The notes under the pieces were generated by a model. That model had not been told where the DNA came from and made no database searches. It saw nothing but the letters and a program-made list of their open reading frames with translations. This document shows positions 11,888-13,268 of a stretch of 13,268 bases of DNA, piece by piece. Source of the DNA: an uncultured Lachnospiraceae bacterium (GTDB taxonomy: Bacteria; Bacillota; Clostridia; Lachnospirales; Lachnospiraceae); the NCBI GenBank assembly GCA_902782625.1, contig CACZNZ010000004.1:1-13268 (forward strand), given 5' to 3'. Numbering within the stretch: the first letter of the stretch is position 1; the number at the start of each line of letters is the position of its first letter. The translations under genes were made by a program, and so were the position numbers.

Positions 11888-13268
11888 ATGAGCAGGAAAA
11901 ACCATGTGATATTCAGAACAATAATCAGCTTGATGTTTTTTGTTGTGGCGATGATGATCACAACGATCTCAGCCAAAGCAGCTGCAACGATCAGTAAACC
12001 TGAAAACAATAAAGAATATGAATTTGGAAACACTGTTTCGATAGAAGCGAGTGCAATGTGGGAAAAACCGGAAGGGGGAAGTAATTCTGATCCTAACACC
12101 ATCACATTCAGAATCGAGGGAAATGATAGTGTACTCTATGTCAAAAAACAGATCAAAAAACCGTCATTGAATATTTTTCCCCAGCAGGCAAAGGCAGAAT
12201 TCATTCCTGATAAAGAAGGCGAATATACCATCATGGTTCGGCACGATAAGGGTGATGTGGACTGGGAACAGACAGTCTCGGAGGAGAACCCATTTGTGCC
12301 TGACAGTAATCAGATCAGGACGATTAAAATCTGGAAAAATTTCACGAAAGCAGATGTGAATGTGACCGGAATCAGTGATAAAGAGTACACTGGCCAGCCG
12401 ATTGTGCAGGAGCCGGTGGTGACTGTCGATGGAAAACAGCTGGTCAAGGATCAGGATTATACGGTTTCCTACTCTGATAACAATACTGTCCCTGGAGAAG
12501 TGACAGTGACGATCACTGGCAAGGGTTTTTACAAGAATTCTGTCACCCGGACATTTCAGATTACCCCAGCGACAATCACACAAAACTGTGTAAGCGGGGT
12601 CGTAGACCTGCCATTTTCCAGAGCTGCGATCAGGGATCGCCAGAATCCGGTTGTCGTGGTAAACGGAAAGACCCTGGTGAGAGATACGGACTATAAAGTC
12701 CAGTTCGAAAACCATAATTCGGCAGGGCTGGCTACTCTTATTATCCTTGGCCAGGGCTATTATACAGGAGAAGTCAGAGTACCGTTTCAGATCATTCCGG
12801 GCTCGATCGCGGACGCAACAATTTCCGGCCTCAAAGATATGGCCTATACCGGAAGTCCGGTCGTGCTAAGAAGTTTGTCCCTTCAATACAAGAATTACGG
12901 GATCTACGAGAATACTGATTATACGGTAACATATCTGAATAATGTTGGTCCGGGGACAGCCACAGTTATCATCACCGGCAAAACTAATTTCACAGGATCC
13001 GTGACGAGGACATTCAACATCATAGAGCCTGAGCAATATGATTCCAGCAACTCGTGTTATCTCATGGCACCCAGGGACAATTCGGAATACAAGCCAGGAA
13101 CGAAGATCATCATCAAGGCCAGCACCAGATTATATCAATACGAGCAAGGGGGAGTGCAGGTACCGAACTATATTTATCTCAGAATCATCAAAGACAGTCA
13201 GACAGTAGAATATGCAAAATTCCCGTATACATCGACCTCTGATATAATCGAAGTCGAGTATACTCCAC
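11888..13268 (+). CDS. Secreted multi-domain Ig-like protein, 3' partial
   Basis: The frame stays open from ATG 11888 to the window end (460 codons visible, no stop). Start: seven bases after GGAGG in AAAGGAGG (11873-11880). A basic N-terminus, hydrophobic core (about 8-28) and AKAAA cleavage region form a signal peptide. Residues 33-118 are a beta-rich module (KPENNKEYEFG, SIEAS). Residues 155-379 hold three tandem Ig-like modules with the pattern YTGxP, DYTVxY, N, GxATVxITGK, F/Y-x-G/N-S-V-T-R-T-F-x-I; the second is most diverged. From about 391 a second copy of the first module begins (APRDNSEYKPG, IIKAS). No enzymatic domain is visible so far. It is probably a surface or secreted protein for adhesion or polymer binding; the anchor and any catalytic domain would lie beyond the window. 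Confidence 0.85.
   Translation, partial: MSRKNHVIFRTIISLMFFVVAMMITTISAKAAATISKPENNKEYEFGNTVSIEASAMWEKPEGGSNSDPNTITFRIEGNDSVLYVKKQIKKPSLNIFPQQAKAEFIPDKEGEYTIMVRHDKGDVDWEQTVSEENPFVPDSNQIRTIKIWKNFTKADVNVTGISDKEYTGQPIVQEPVVTVDGKQLVKDQDYTVSYSDNNTVPGEVTVTITGKGFYKNSVTRTFQITPATITQNCVSGVVDLPFSRAAIRDRQNPVVVVNGKTLVRDTDYKVQFENHNSAGLATLIILGQGYYTGEVRVPFQIIPGSIADATISGLKDMAYTGSPVVLRSLSLQYKNYGIYENTDYTVTYLNNVGPGTATVIITGKTNFTGSVTRTFNIIEPEQYDSSNSCYLMAPRDNSEYKPGTKIIIKASTRLYQYEQGGVQVPNYIYLRIIKDSQTVEYAKFPYTSTSDIIEVEYTP
12350..13024 (+). repeat. Three tandem Ig-like protein modules
   Basis: Module boundaries by aligned motifs: 12350-12577, 12578-12808 and 12809-13024 (76, 77 and 72 codons). Modules 1 and 3 share YTG, DYTV, TGK and SVTRTF; module 2 keeps DYKVQF, GQGYYTG and PFQI but has lost the YTG strand motif. 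Similarity is at the protein level; there is no long DNA identity. Confidence 0.8.

Noticed and set aside
12164..12715. 183-codon open frame on the minus strand
   Set aside because: Antisense to the secreted Ig-like protein, which has a signal peptide, ribosome site and repeated modules; the reverse frame shows no domain.

Overview
The window looks like chromosomal DNA of a low-to-mid GC Gram-positive anaerobe of the Clostridia, most likely the Lachnospiraceae. Reasons: strong GGAGG-type ribosome binding sites, sigma-A type promoters, A/T-flanked hairpin terminators, an Isf-type cysteine flavoprotein, and Ig-like secreted proteins of a style common in that family. The genus is an inference. 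No rRNA, tRNA, CRISPR array, insertion sequence or phage gene is visible, and no stretch over 300 bases lacks a gene.

Layout. (1) 1-3478, plus strand: the 3' part of a short CstA-type transporter, an NAD(P)H-dependent FMN reductase-like flavoprotein with a compact cysteine motif, a small XRE/HTH regulator and an exported M14 zinc carboxypeptidase. They are packed tightly (8-base overlap, then 16- and 14-base gaps) and end at a hairpin terminator with a GAAA loop. (2) 3560-7813, plus strand: a consensus promoter surrounded by repeated GTTGA half-sites drives a SorE-like zinc polyol-phosphate dehydrogenase, a DeoR-family regulator and a fused mannitol-type PTS permease (MtlA, IIC-IIB-IIA). This reads as a self-contained hexitol uptake and oxidation operon with no MtlD. 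(3) 7829-8062, minus strand: a tiny membrane-anchored or secreted protein sharing a bidirectional terminator with mtlA. (4) 8167-8783: a monocistronic nitroreductase with its own promoter and terminator. (5) 8830-10185: a gene of unknown function overlapping by 4 bases a regulator with a degenerate receiver and a SARP-like winged helix. (6) 10188-11742, minus strand: a small basic secreted Ig-like protein and a GNAT acetyltransferase with an Sm-like N-terminal domain. (7) 11888 to the window end, plus strand: a larger secreted protein with three tandem Ig-like modules flanked by two copies of another module, truncated by the window.

How the genes may work together: the hexitol operon is the clearest unit. 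The permease would import and phosphorylate a hexitol, the dehydrogenase would oxidise the phosphate to a ketose phosphate, and the DeoR protein would sense a phosphorylated intermediate and act on the promoter. The first operon suggests peptide or amino-acid scavenging, more speculatively. The most unusual elements are the hexitol operon's non-MtlD chemistry and operator array, a hairpin that can cover the deoR ribosome binding site, the regulator whose receiver lacks the phosphorylation residues together with its unknown coupled partner, and the Sm-like/GNAT fusion.
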